A stretch of DNA of 5,979 nt from DASUGM01 sp036274055 (GTDB lineage Bacteria > Acidobacteriota > Vicinamibacteria > Vicinamibacterales > SCN-69-37). The stretch is taken from NCBI GenBank assembly GCA_036274055.1, contig DASUGM010000280.1:1-5979 (forward strand), in the 5' to 3' direction. The notes beneath the pieces are model-generated. The model had not been told where the DNA came from. It did not search any database and was given only the letters and a program-made list of their open reading frames with translations. Below are positions 1-5,954 of this stretch, piece by piece; the first letter of the stretch is position 1; every line of letters begins with the position of its first letter. A program made the translations under genes and the position numbers.

Positions 1-47
1 GGGACCGGGTCGCTTTTTGCGCCAAACGAAAAAAGCGACCCGGTCCC
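1..47. repeat. Perfect 18-bp inverted repeat (hairpin) 3' of the ABC gene
   Basis: Bases 1-18 are the exact reverse complement of bases 30-47, with an 11-base loop (19-29). Each arm has a GC-rich outer part, GGGACCGGGTCGC, and a run of five T (left) or A (right) next to the loop. It lies 5 bases beyond the ABC stop codon, so an RNA from that gene would carry a strong stem-loop at its 3' end. No T-tract follows the stem inside the window on the minus strand, so a classical intrinsic terminator is not shown, although the window edge cuts off the decisive bases. The shape resembles REP-like elements mobilised by RAYT (IS200-like tyrosine) transposases, which often sit right after stop codons. 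No RAYT gene is present here. The repeat structure is certain; its family and role are inferred. Confidence 0.85.
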
Positions 48-52
48 TTTGT

Positions 53-787
53 TCAAGCGGGCGCGTTGACGACGCGGCCGTCGAACAGATAGATGTGGCG
101 CTTCGCCAGCGCGATGTAGCGCGGGTCGTGGGTGGCCAGCACGATCGTCGATCCGCTCGCGTTCAGCTCGCAGATCACCTGCATGACGCCTTCGCTGCTC
201 ACGGAGTCGAGGTTGCCGGTCGGCTCGTCGGCCAGCACGATCGGCGGTTGCCCGGCGATCGCCCGGGCCACGGCGACCAGTTGCTGATGGCCGCCGGATA
301 ACGACTGCGGCCGCTGTTTCTCGCGTGCGGCAATGCCGACGCGCTCGAGCGCCGCCATCGTCCGATCGCGGCGCTCCTTCTGACTGACGCCGCGGAGCGT
401 CAGCGGGTACTCGACGTTCTCGTAGACCGTCAGGTCAGCGATCAGATTGAAACTCTGAAACACCAGCCCGATGTCGACGTTGCGCACCCGCGCGCGTTCG
501 CCCGGCGAGAACTTCTCGGTCGGACGGCCGTCGAGCCAGTAGCGACCGCGATTCGGCGAGTCCATCAGCGCCAGCACCGAGAGCAGCGTCGACTTGCCGC
601 AACCCGAGGGTCCGGACACCGACACGAACTCGCCGCGCTCGATGTCGATGGTGACGTCGTCGAGCGCGACGGTCGGTTCGTCGCTCTCGCCGATGAAGGT
701 CTTGGTCAGTCCCTCGGTTCGTACCAGCGGATAGGGACCAGCGGGCAGCTCGGTGGCCGGAGCTTCCTTGCGCTTCCAGAACGCCAT
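53..787 (-). CDS. ABC transporter ATP-binding protein, MacB/LolD (FtsE-like) type
   Basis: This 244-residue protein is a complete nucleotide-binding subunit that would hydrolyse ATP at the cytoplasmic face of a membrane transporter. Motifs in order: Walker A GPSGCGKST (59-67, Lys65), Q-loop Gln111 in LVFQSFNLI, signature LSGGH (163-167), Walker B IVLADE (183-188, catalytic Glu188), D-loop GNLD (191-194) and H-loop His220 in LATHD. The FQSFNLI and DEPTGNLD wording is typical of the MacB/LolD/FtsE branch, which drives lipoprotein or substrate extrusion from the periplasmic side. Two departures stand out: His replaces Gln in LSGGQ, and Leu170 replaces the usual Arg in QQRV. A charged N-terminal extension of about 20 residues (MAFWKRKEAP...) precedes the first beta strand. 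ATG is the only good start, but no Shine-Dalgarno is visible upstream. No permease or adaptor gene lies in the window; partners would have to be past the left edge or elsewhere. Family is secure, substrate unknown. Confidence 0.92.
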   Translation of the reverse strand: MAFWKRKEAPATELPAGPYPLVRTEGLTKTFIGESDEPTVALDDVTIDIERGEFVSVSGPSGCGKSTLLSVLALMDSPNRGRYWLDGRPTEKFSPGERARVRNVDIGLVFQSFNLIADLTVYENVEYPLTLRGVSQKERRDRTMAALERVGIAAREKQRPQSLSGGHQQLVAVARAIAGQPPIVLADEPTGNLDSVSSEGVMQVICELNASGSTIVLATHDPRYIALAKRHIYLFDGRVVNAPA

Positions 788-843
788 GCGGTGATTGGAC
801 GAGTGGCGGGCCGGGAATGTTGGGGAGAGAGGCGAGATGAGTG

Positions 844-862
844 AAAAGCGCTCGCCAAGCGC
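844..862 (-). terminator. Possible weak intrinsic terminator for the M14 transcript
   Basis: Read on the minus strand, a 5-bp GC-rich stem (GCGCT/AGCGC, plus-strand 848-852 with 858-862) with a 5-base loop is followed directly by TTTT (844-847). It lies about 140 bases after the M14 stop and ahead of the ABC start. It also forms the outer end of the large inverted repeat 848-989, so either fold could act at the RNA 3' end. The T-run is short and the stem small, so termination is only a possibility. Confidence 0.25.
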
Positions 863-989
863 GGATTCACAGGGAGAAGCACGAGAAGACCAAGAGGAAG
901 AGCATTAGGGGGTTTTCAAGAAATCTCTTCCGAGGTTTTCTCTCCCGCTCTTCTCGTGCTTCTCCCTGTGAATCGCTCTTGGCAGGCGC
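848..989. repeat. Long intergenic inverted repeat between the M14 and ABC genes
   Basis: Bases 864-888 are the exact reverse complement of 950-974 (25 bp). The pairing continues outward between 848-862 and 975-989 at 12 of 15 positions, with one extra base (863). Further in, GGAAGAG (896-902) pairs with CTCTTCC (925-931), leaving a loop of about 22 bases. The left arm is purine-rich, with GAGAAG/CACGAGAAG words, and the right arm is its pyrimidine-rich complement. It fills most of the 216-base gap. The open frames that cross it on the plus strand merely translate the repeat and look nothing like a protein. Acidobacteriota and related genomes are, from recall, rich in intergenic repeats with similar 'cacgaag' wording; membership in that group is not tested. 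It could be a mobile palindromic element, an RNA 3'-end structure, or both. Confidence 0.85.
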
Positions 990-1003
990 ACTTCCCTCAG
1001 TAC

Positions 1004-2692
1004 TCATTTCAGCTCGCGCCGTACTTTGAACACCGGATACCGCTCGGGGCTCTTCCTCAGGATCTCATCCATCACGCCCCAACCCACGAACCCGTCACGC
1101 GCCTGCGGCTCCAGGTAATAGAACGCCGCGTTCGCCATTGGCTGCGCCATGTCGACGTAGAACGATCCCTTCGCGAACTCGGCGGTCTTCAGCGCCGAGA
1201 ACGAGCCGTCCAGCACGGTGTAGTCGTAGCCGCCGGTGCGCTGCTTGCGGATCGCCGTGATCGCGAACTCCTCGCCCTCGACTTTCATGGGCTGGTCGAG
1301 GACGCGGACGCGGATGTTGTGGGCGCGGAGTTTCGCCGCGAGATCGGCGAATTGGCTGCCGAACGCGTAGGCGCGCGGCACGATCGCGTCGCGCGTGCCC
1401 ACCGGCATCGTCAGATCGTCGACGCCCGGCACGGTTTCCGGCTGGCCCGACGCCGTCCCCGGCTTCGTGCCGAGGATGCTCGTCCCCGGCTTGTACTCGG
1501 CGACGTTGGTGCGATAGGCCAGCAGATCGATCTTGCCGCGCGACTTGTACTCACCGTCGAGCCAGTTGCGCAACTCGCCTTTCTCGGCCTTGGCGAGCAC
1601 GTCAGCGACGGTCTTCTCGTCGGCGGCCTTGACGACCGCCTGGATCTCCTTCGCGTGCTCGTTCGTGTACTTGAGCAGCGCGAGGATATAGGCGTACTGC
1701 GCGTAGATCCGGCGCTCGAAGCTCGGCTGCCCCGGCGTCTCGGTGATGATCGCGAGGCGGTTGCGCAGGCCGTAGTCGTTGACGATGAACTTCGCTTCGA
1801 CGGTCCAGGCGGCGGCGTCGTGGCTCCACACTTTCGGCGGCCAGCCGTCGCCGCGAACCGGGAGCGCGTGCGTGAACACCTCGAGGCCGAAGTCCTTGCG
1901 CACCAGGTCGCGCACCGCCGGAAACAGCGTGTCGTGCGTGTAGTCACGCGGCCCCGGCGCCGCGGCCGGCACCGTCGTCGTCCCGTAAGTGTTGGCGTAC
2001 CCGTGATTGACGCGCGACATCAGGTGGCCGTCGAGCAGCAGCACCGGATCCCAGTCGTTGAGCACGCGATAGAGGCCATTGGCCTCGACCGTGACTAGTT
2101 TGACCGCGTCGCGATTGAGGTCGAGCCCCTGCGAGTTCTCGCGCGTGCCCTGAATGTGCGGCGTCTCGCTGCCGAGGCCGCCGTCCTGGACGACGAACGT
2201 GTCGGTGCCGTCGACGTTGAAGATCGGCGCGATCATCACGATCTGGTTGGTGAGCAGATCCTGATGCTTGCCGACCAGCAGATCGCGCATCACCATCAGC
2301 AGCGCTTCGGTGGCTTCTGATTCCGGCGGATGAATGTTGCCGAACAGAAACACCACCGGCTTGCCGGACGCCCGCGCCTGCTGCGCCGACGTCACCCGCG
2401 GATTGGCGAGCACCGCCGCCGGCGCCGCCTTGCGCAGCGGGCTGATGAACATGTTGAGGACATGGATGCGCTCGCTCTTGCCTTTCAGCGCGGTCAGGAA
2501 CTCGATCGACTGCAGCGAGTTCGTCGTCCGGGTGAACTTCGTTTTCTCCGGCGGAATGCGGAGATCGTCGGCCCAAGTGCCATTCCAGTTGGCCGGAACG
2601 TCATCGCCCCAGTAGATCTTCTGCTGCATCGCGGAGACACTCATGCTGATTGCCGCCACGATCGCGGCGGCGACAGGGATCGCAGGTTTCAT
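1004..2692 (-). CDS. Secreted M14-family zinc carboxypeptidase-like protein
   Basis: This 562-residue protein starts with a signal peptide (KPAIPVAAAIVAAISMSVSA, likely cut after Ala21), so it is exported. The M14 active site is complete. Zinc ligands are His121 and Glu124 in NIHPPESEA, and His223 in LLLDGHL. The substrate-binding Asn193-Arg194 pair is in LDLNRD, and the catalytic Glu318 is in IITETPG. Spacing follows carboxypeptidase A (HxxE, NR about 70 residues later, then His, then Glu). The expected reaction is removal of C-terminal residues from peptides; specificity cannot be read. Residues from about 345 to 562 form an extra C-terminal region ending with FYVDMAQPMANAAFYYLEPQ and DGFVGWGVMD, a pattern I recall from long bacterial M14 proteins, function unknown. 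I chose the ATG at 2692 because the signal peptide begins there and GAGAG precedes it. The frame stays open to a TTG at 2773, but those 27 codons are translated heptamer repeat. It lies 139 bases after the S9 gene, same strand. Confidence 0.92.
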   Translation of the reverse strand: MKPAIPVAAAIVAAISMSVSAMQQKIYWGDDVPANWNGTWADDLRIPPEKTKFTRTTNSLQSIEFLTALKGKSERIHVLNMFISPLRKAAPAAVLANPRVTSAQQARASGKPVVFLFGNIHPPESEATEALLMVMRDLLVGKHQDLLTNQIVMIAPIFNVDGTDTFVVQDGGLGSETPHIQGTRENSQGLDLNRDAVKLVTVEANGLYRVLNDWDPVLLLDGHLMSRVNHGYANTYGTTTVPAAAPGPRDYTHDTLFPAVRDLVRKDFGLEVFTHALPVRGDGWPPKVWSHDAAAWTVEAKFIVNDYGLRNRLAIITETPGQPSFERRIYAQYAYILALLKYTNEHAKEIQAVVKAADEKTVADVLAKAEKGELRNWLDGEYKSRGKIDLLAYRTNVAEYKPGTSILGTKPGTASGQPETVPGVDDLTMPVGTRDAIVPRAYAFGSQFADLAAKLRAHNIRVRVLDQPMKVEGEEFAITAIRKQRTGGYDYTVLDGSFSALKTAEFAKGSFYVDMAQPMANAAFYYLEPQARDGFVGWGVMDEILRKSPERYPVFKVRRELK

Positions 2693-2696
2693 TTGT

Positions 2697-2701
2697 CTCT
2701 C
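2697..2701 (-). promoter_or_regulatory. Ribosome binding site (GAGAG) fixing the M14 start
   Basis: The minus strand reads GAGAG four bases before the ATG at 2692. The match to a Shine-Dalgarno core is partial and the spacing a little short. It still supports the ATG at the start of the signal peptide over the upstream TTG at 2773, which lies inside the heptamer array. The inverted heptamer array ends only a few bases upstream (2705), so a hairpin there could affect access to this site. Confidence 0.45.
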
Positions 2702-2704
2702 GTT

Positions 2705-2833
2705 CGTCTTGGGTCTTGAGTCTTGGGTCTTGGGGCCTGGACTTGACGTCTGAGCCCACGACCCACGACCCAAGACTCAAGACCCAAGACCCAAGACCCA
2801 AGACTCAAGACTCAAGACTCAAGACTCAAGACT
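2705..2833. repeat. Heptamer satellite CAAGACY in two opposed arrays
   Basis: Bases 2757-2833 are eleven uninterrupted 7-base units: two CACGACC (2757-2770), then CAAGACT, three CAAGACC and five CAAGACT (2771-2833). Bases 2705-2732 are four units of the reverse complement (CGTCTTG, GGTCTTG, AGTCTTG, GGTCTTG). A 24-base spacer (2733-2756) lies between them, so the arms can fold into a long hairpin with at most scattered mismatches, in several registers. The last unit runs into the S9 stop codon (TAG, 2834-2832), so the array abuts coding sequence. Because 7 x 3 = 21 bases, every frame repeats a 7-residue peptide (such as KTQDPRL), which explains the spurious ORFs here. Acidobacteriota intergenic regions commonly show 'caagactcaagac' tracts, as far as I recall. 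Its role, if any, in the S9-M14 transcript is unknown. Confidence 0.95.
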
Positions 2834-5800
2834 ATTTAGGATCTTTAGCGGCGTCTTTTTTCAAGTAAGCGACACCCTCTGAGAGCCACTTCGGCGCCGG
2901 ATCGCCCTTCAAGTAGTGATTGAAGAACTGGAAGTAGCGAATCGTCAGGTCTTTGCGATTGGCGAGCCCGCGCAGGCCGTGGCCTTCGCCCGGATACGCG
3001 AGCATCACCGCGCTCTTCCCCGCGTAGCGCAGCGCGTTGTAGAAGTTCATGCCTTCGCTGAAGGAAACCGTCGGATCGGCGGTACCGTGCATGATCAGAA
3101 ACGGCTGGGTGACTTCCTTCACGTGCGTGATCGCCGACTCGAAGCGATAGACCTCGGGCTGATCCCAGGGCGTGAAACCCCAGCGGCCCTGACCGTAAAG
3201 GTAGTAGTCGTGGCCGTTGGCGCCGCTGCCGCCGCTGACCTGATACGACCAGCCCCAGCTCTGGTTGAAGTCGGAGTAGAGATCGGTGACGCCCGCGCCC
3301 ATGCCGACGGCCGCGAACAGCCGCGAGCGCGTGCCGATGAACGCCGCGCCTTCGCCGCCGTAGCTGTGGCCGTTGATGCCGATCCGCTTCGGATCGACGT
3401 ATCCCATCTCGATCACTTTCTTCACCGCGGCCTCGACGCACTCGAGCATGTCGCTGTGCGATGAGCCGGTGCGGAAGTGGATGTCCGGCAGCATCGTGAT
3501 GTAGCCCTCGCTGACCGCTTGAATCGGCGACGAGCCCATGCCGGTCAGATACGACGGCGCGCTGTAGCGATGCAGGTTCTGGGAGTTGTCCTCGTAGAAA
3601 TTGACGATCATCGGCCGCTTCTCGCCCGCCTTGTAGTCGTCCGGCAGCGCGAGGATGCCCTGCAGCCGCATCCCGTCCTTGTTCTTGAAGTCGAACAGGA
3701 TGCGTTTGCCCCACTTGAACTCCGCTTGCTGCGGGTTGGCATCAGAGATCTTCGTCGAGTTCTTGAAGTCCGGGCCGGAGACGCGCAGATCCGGGAACTC
3801 GACAAACGTCTGGCGCGTGAACAGGAACTTTTCGGCCTTGGCGGCGCGCGTCGGGTTGCTGAACGCGGCGTCCTCGTAGACGACTTCGCGCAACGTACCG
3901 TTGGCGAGCTCGTAGAAGCCGGCCTTCTTCGTGTACTCGCCGTAGGCGGAGAGCGTGATCGGCTTCGACAGATCGATCGTCTGTCGCGCGGCGCCGCCGC
4001 CGCGGCCGCCGCCGCCAGGACCACCACCCGGCGCGCCCCCGCCGGCCGCATCCGCCGGTTCGGTACGGACATAGCGGAAACGCGTCTCGCCCTTGAGTCC
4101 CTGGCCGTTGGTCAGGCTCCTCGCCGCGGATCCGTCGATCGGCAGCGCCCACAGGTCGTAGCGCTGCTGCACGATCACCGTCGCGCCGTCGCTGGTGTAG
4201 CCGGCGATGCCGTACGAAGGACGCGGGCCGGGATGATCGAATTCCATGTCGGTGAAGTTCGGCGCCGTCGCACCGCCGAGCGCCTTGATCGCCGCGGCAT
4301 CGAGGTTGTAGGCCTGGAACTTGCTGTCTTTCCAGAACAGATACTGCTTGCCGTCGGGCGAAATGCCGAAGACGTGCGCGCCGATGAGCTGGTTCTTCAG
4401 CATCAGCGTCCGCTCGCCGGTGGTGGTGTTGATGCGATAGATGTCGGCGGCTGGACGCTTGTAATCCGAAACGTAGCCGCGGGTGTCGCGGCCGACGGCC
4501 CAGCGGCCGTCCGGCGCGATGTCGACGTCGCGCATGGTCTCGTCAGCCAGCTTGACGAACTTGCCGGCCGAGACGTCGAAGACTTCGCGGAAGGTGAAAT
4601 TGCGATCGGCCTCGGCACGGATCATCTGCACCGACTGGATCCGCTCGTCGTTGGTGTTCCAGACGTCGACGTCGGCGACTTCATCGGCGTTGCGCCGCGC
4701 CGGCGTCGTCGGTACCGCGACCTGTTCTTTCATGCCGAAGAACACGCGTTTGTTGTCGTCGCTCCAGTCGAGCGCGGCGCGATCGCTCAGCACCCAGCCC
4801 TTCGGGAAAGTGTCGGTCTTGACCGGATCGAAGATCACCGGCGGCGGTTCGCCGCCGTCGCCGAGCGCGGCCTGGATGTTGGGATAGATCAGCATGACGT
4901 TGCTGCGCTCGCGCATCTTCTCGACGTCGGTGCCCTTGAGCACCGCGAGCGCCGTGCCTTCCTCGTTCCAGGTCAGCCGGTTGTACACCTTGGCGTCGTT
5001 GTCGAGCGCGTTGATGCGGTTGCTTCTCAAGTCGAGGACGAACAGACCGTTGCTGTCTTTCACGGCCGCGTCAACCGTGTAGGCGACGAGCTCGCCGGTC
5101 TTGTTGAACGAAATGTCGCCGACGCTGCCAAGCAGCTGATCGCGGCCGGTGGTGAGGTTGTGCACGGTGACATCGACGCCGCGCGGTCCGGCCGGCGCCT
5201 CTGCCGCGCCGCCGGCAGCGGCGGCACCGCCGCCCGGCGCGCCGCCAGGCGCAGTCGCGGCGCCGTCACCCGCGGCGCCGCGGCCTGCGGCATTGGCCGG
5301 ACGGCGACGCAGCAAGAGATGCGACGCGTTCGCGGAAAAAGTAAACGTCTGAATGTCCTGCCACGAACGGACCGCGCCGCTCGCCAGGTTGCGCAACTCG
5401 ACGCGGCGCGGATTCGGCGGCGGCGTGGTGCCGCTCCGGCCTGCCGGTGCATCCTGGTCGCCGCCGGCCGGAGTCGCGCCGCCGCCAGCGCCCGCGCCCG
5501 CACCGCGGCCGCCGCGGCCGCCGCGGCCGGCGCCGCCCGGATCAATCTGATACGCGATCCACTTCGAGTCCGATGAGAATGCGCCGCCGGTGCCATTCGG
5601 GATCTCGGTGTCCTTGTTGGTCTCGAGATTGAGCAAGTGCAGCACCGGCTTCGTGTCCGTGGTGGGCACGTTGGTGAGCTGCAACGTGTAGGCGACCCAC
5701 TTGCCGTCGCCCGAGATTTCCTGACCGCTGATGCTGCGCCACTTCGTGTAGTCGTCGACGGTGAGCGCTCGCTTGCCGGTCACCGGCGCCGACGCCGCCG

Positions 5801-5918
5801 TGGCCTGCGGCGCTGGCGTCGGGGCTTGCGCGGTCGGCCAGGCGAGCGCGGCGCTGACGAGAACAGCGAGGGTCAGCAGCAGAGTACGGGCGCGGGACGA
5901 GTCAGGATGCGAAACCAT
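2832..5918 (-). CDS. Secreted S9-family (prolyl oligopeptidase/DPP-IV-like) serine peptidase
   Basis: This 1028-residue protein begins with a signal peptide (basic SRAR, then TLLLTLAVLVSAALA; cut near residue 26 or 32). Residues from about 55 to 615 carry WD/propeller-like strands with repeated 'DGKWVAY', 'PDGRWAVG' and 'PDGKQYLFW' turns, the gating beta-propeller of S9 enzymes. Residues from about 735 to 1010 are the alpha/beta-hydrolase domain with a full triad: Ser852 in GHSYGG, Asp948 in HGTADPT and His980 in GEGHG. The GHSYGG wording is nearer to DPP-IV and acylaminoacyl-peptidase groups than to classic prolyl oligopeptidase. It should cleave short peptides outside the cytoplasm; cleavage preference is not readable. 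It is longer than the usual 700-800 residues, partly from three Gly/Ala-rich inserts (about 127-170, 205-246 and 621-645) at places expected to be loops. The ATG at 5918 has no Shine-Dalgarno. It is the first gene of a possible S9-M14 transcription unit. Confidence 0.94.
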   Translation of the reverse strand: MVSHPDSSRARTLLLTLAVLVSAALAWPTAQAPTPAPQATAASAPVTGKRALTVDDYTKWRSISGQEISGDGKWVAYTLQLTNVPTTDTKPVLHLLNLETNKDTEIPNGTGGAFSSDSKWIAYQIDPGGAGRGGRGGRGAGAGAGGGATPAGGDQDAPAGRSGTTPPPNPRRVELRNLASGAVRSWQDIQTFTFSANASHLLLRRRPANAAGRGAAGDGAATAPGGAPGGGAAAAGGAAEAPAGPRGVDVTVHNLTTGRDQLLGSVGDISFNKTGELVAYTVDAAVKDSNGLFVLDLRSNRINALDNDAKVYNRLTWNEEGTALAVLKGTDVEKMRERSNVMLIYPNIQAALGDGGEPPPVIFDPVKTDTFPKGWVLSDRAALDWSDDNKRVFFGMKEQVAVPTTPARRNADEVADVDVWNTNDERIQSVQMIRAEADRNFTFREVFDVSAGKFVKLADETMRDVDIAPDGRWAVGRDTRGYVSDYKRPAADIYRINTTTGERTLMLKNQLIGAHVFGISPDGKQYLFWKDSKFQAYNLDAAAIKALGGATAPNFTDMEFDHPGPRPSYGIAGYTSDGATVIVQQRYDLWALPIDGSAARSLTNGQGLKGETRFRYVRTEPADAAGGGAPGGGPGGGGRGGGAARQTIDLSKPITLSAYGEYTKKAGFYELANGTLREVVYEDAAFSNPTRAAKAEKFLFTRQTFVEFPDLRVSGPDFKNSTKISDANPQQAEFKWGKRILFDFKNKDGMRLQGILALPDDYKAGEKRPMIVNFYEDNSQNLHRYSAPSYLTGMGSSPIQAVSEGYITMLPDIHFRTGSSHSDMLECVEAAVKKVIEMGYVDPKRIGINGHSYGGEGAAFIGTRSRLFAAVGMGAGVTDLYSDFNQSWGWSYQVSGGSGANGHDYYLYGQGRWGFTPWDQPEVYRFESAITHVKEVTQPFLIMHGTADPTVSFSEGMNFYNALRYAGKSAVMLAYPGEGHGLRGLANRKDLTIRYFQFFNHYLKGDPAPKWLSEGVAYLKKDAAKDPK
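3984..4058 (-). repeat. Gly-rich low-complexity insert in the S9 gene (third)
   Basis: This stretch encodes S9 residues about 621-645, which are nearly all Gly with a few Ala, Pro and Arg (AGGGAPGGGPGGGGRGGG). It falls between the last propeller strands and the segment leading to the hydrolase domain, so it is probably a flexible loop or linker. At the DNA level it is a run of GCC/CCG triplets prone to replication slippage. The reading frame stays intact through it. Confidence 0.8.
5181..5306 (-). repeat. Ala/Gly-rich low-complexity insert in the S9 gene (second)
   Basis: This stretch encodes S9 residues about 205-246, dominated by Ala, Gly and Pro, between two recognisable propeller strands (HLLLRRR before, VDVTVHNL after). 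The flanking strands look normal, which suggests an expanded inter-strand loop rather than a separate domain. Many near-identical GC-rich triplets make length variation between relatives likely. Confidence 0.8.
5409..5540 (-). repeat. Gly/Arg-rich insert in the S9 gene (first), with a 9-bp tandem repeat
   Basis: This stretch encodes S9 residues about 127-170, a Gly/Arg then Gly/Ala then Pro-rich segment between propeller strands (WIAYQID before, RVELRNL after). Inside it CCGCGGCCG occurs three times head to tail (5503-5529), encoding the GRGGRGGRG part. The exact 9-base copies point to recent slippage expansion. The Arg residues make it positively charged, which could matter for surface or polymer contact, but this is a guess. 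Confidence 0.85.
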
Positions 5919-5924
5919 GGGGAG

Positions 5925-5954
5925 ATAGTAGGAGGGGGACGGGGGTGTTTTCCA
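5925..5954 (-). promoter_or_regulatory. Weak promoter candidate placing the transcript start near the S9 ATG
   Basis: On the minus strand TGGAAA (5954-5949) and TACTAT (5930-5925) are separated by 18 bases; each matches 4 of 6 bases of the sigma-70 -35 and -10 consensus. TACTAT ends 6 bases before the ATG, so transcription would begin at or very near the start codon. With no Shine-Dalgarno in the leader (CTCCTACTATCTCCCC), this suggests a leaderless mRNA. Matches of this quality arise easily by chance, and Acidobacteriota promoters are poorly known to me, so confidence is low. Confidence 0.25.

Noticed and set aside
841..1029. A 62-codon open frame across the M14-ABC gap
   Set aside because: Most of it translates the two arms of the inverted repeat, and it runs into the 3' end of the M14 gene on the other strand. 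The basic, Ser/Arg-rich product looks like repeat sequence, not a protein.
956..2098. A 380-codon open frame on the plus strand, opposite the M14 gene
   Set aside because: It is in codon register with the M14 gene and explained by the same absence of TTA, CTA and TCA. It also begins inside the intergenic inverted repeat, and no protein family is recognisable.
2693..2773. A 27-residue N-terminal extension of the M14 protein from a TTG at 2773
   Set aside because: The extension is translated heptamer array and would bury the signal peptide. The ATG at 2692 begins a proper signal sequence and has GAGAG upstream.
2757..2833. CRISPR array
   Set aside because: The repeat unit is 7 bases with no spacers between units and no cas genes nearby, so it is a simple satellite.
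2601..2868. Short open frames on both strands through the heptamer tract
   Set aside because: They encode the periodic peptide expected from a 7-bp repeat (21-base, 7-residue period) and have no independent coding signal.
3477..5576. A 699-codon open frame on the plus strand, opposite the S9 gene
   Set aside because: Its codons lie exactly in register with the S9 codons. Stops in this antisense frame need TTA, CTA or TCA codons in the S9 gene, which are rare in high-GC genes, so long open frames arise automatically. The product is an Arg/Val/Ala/Asp-rich string with no domain.
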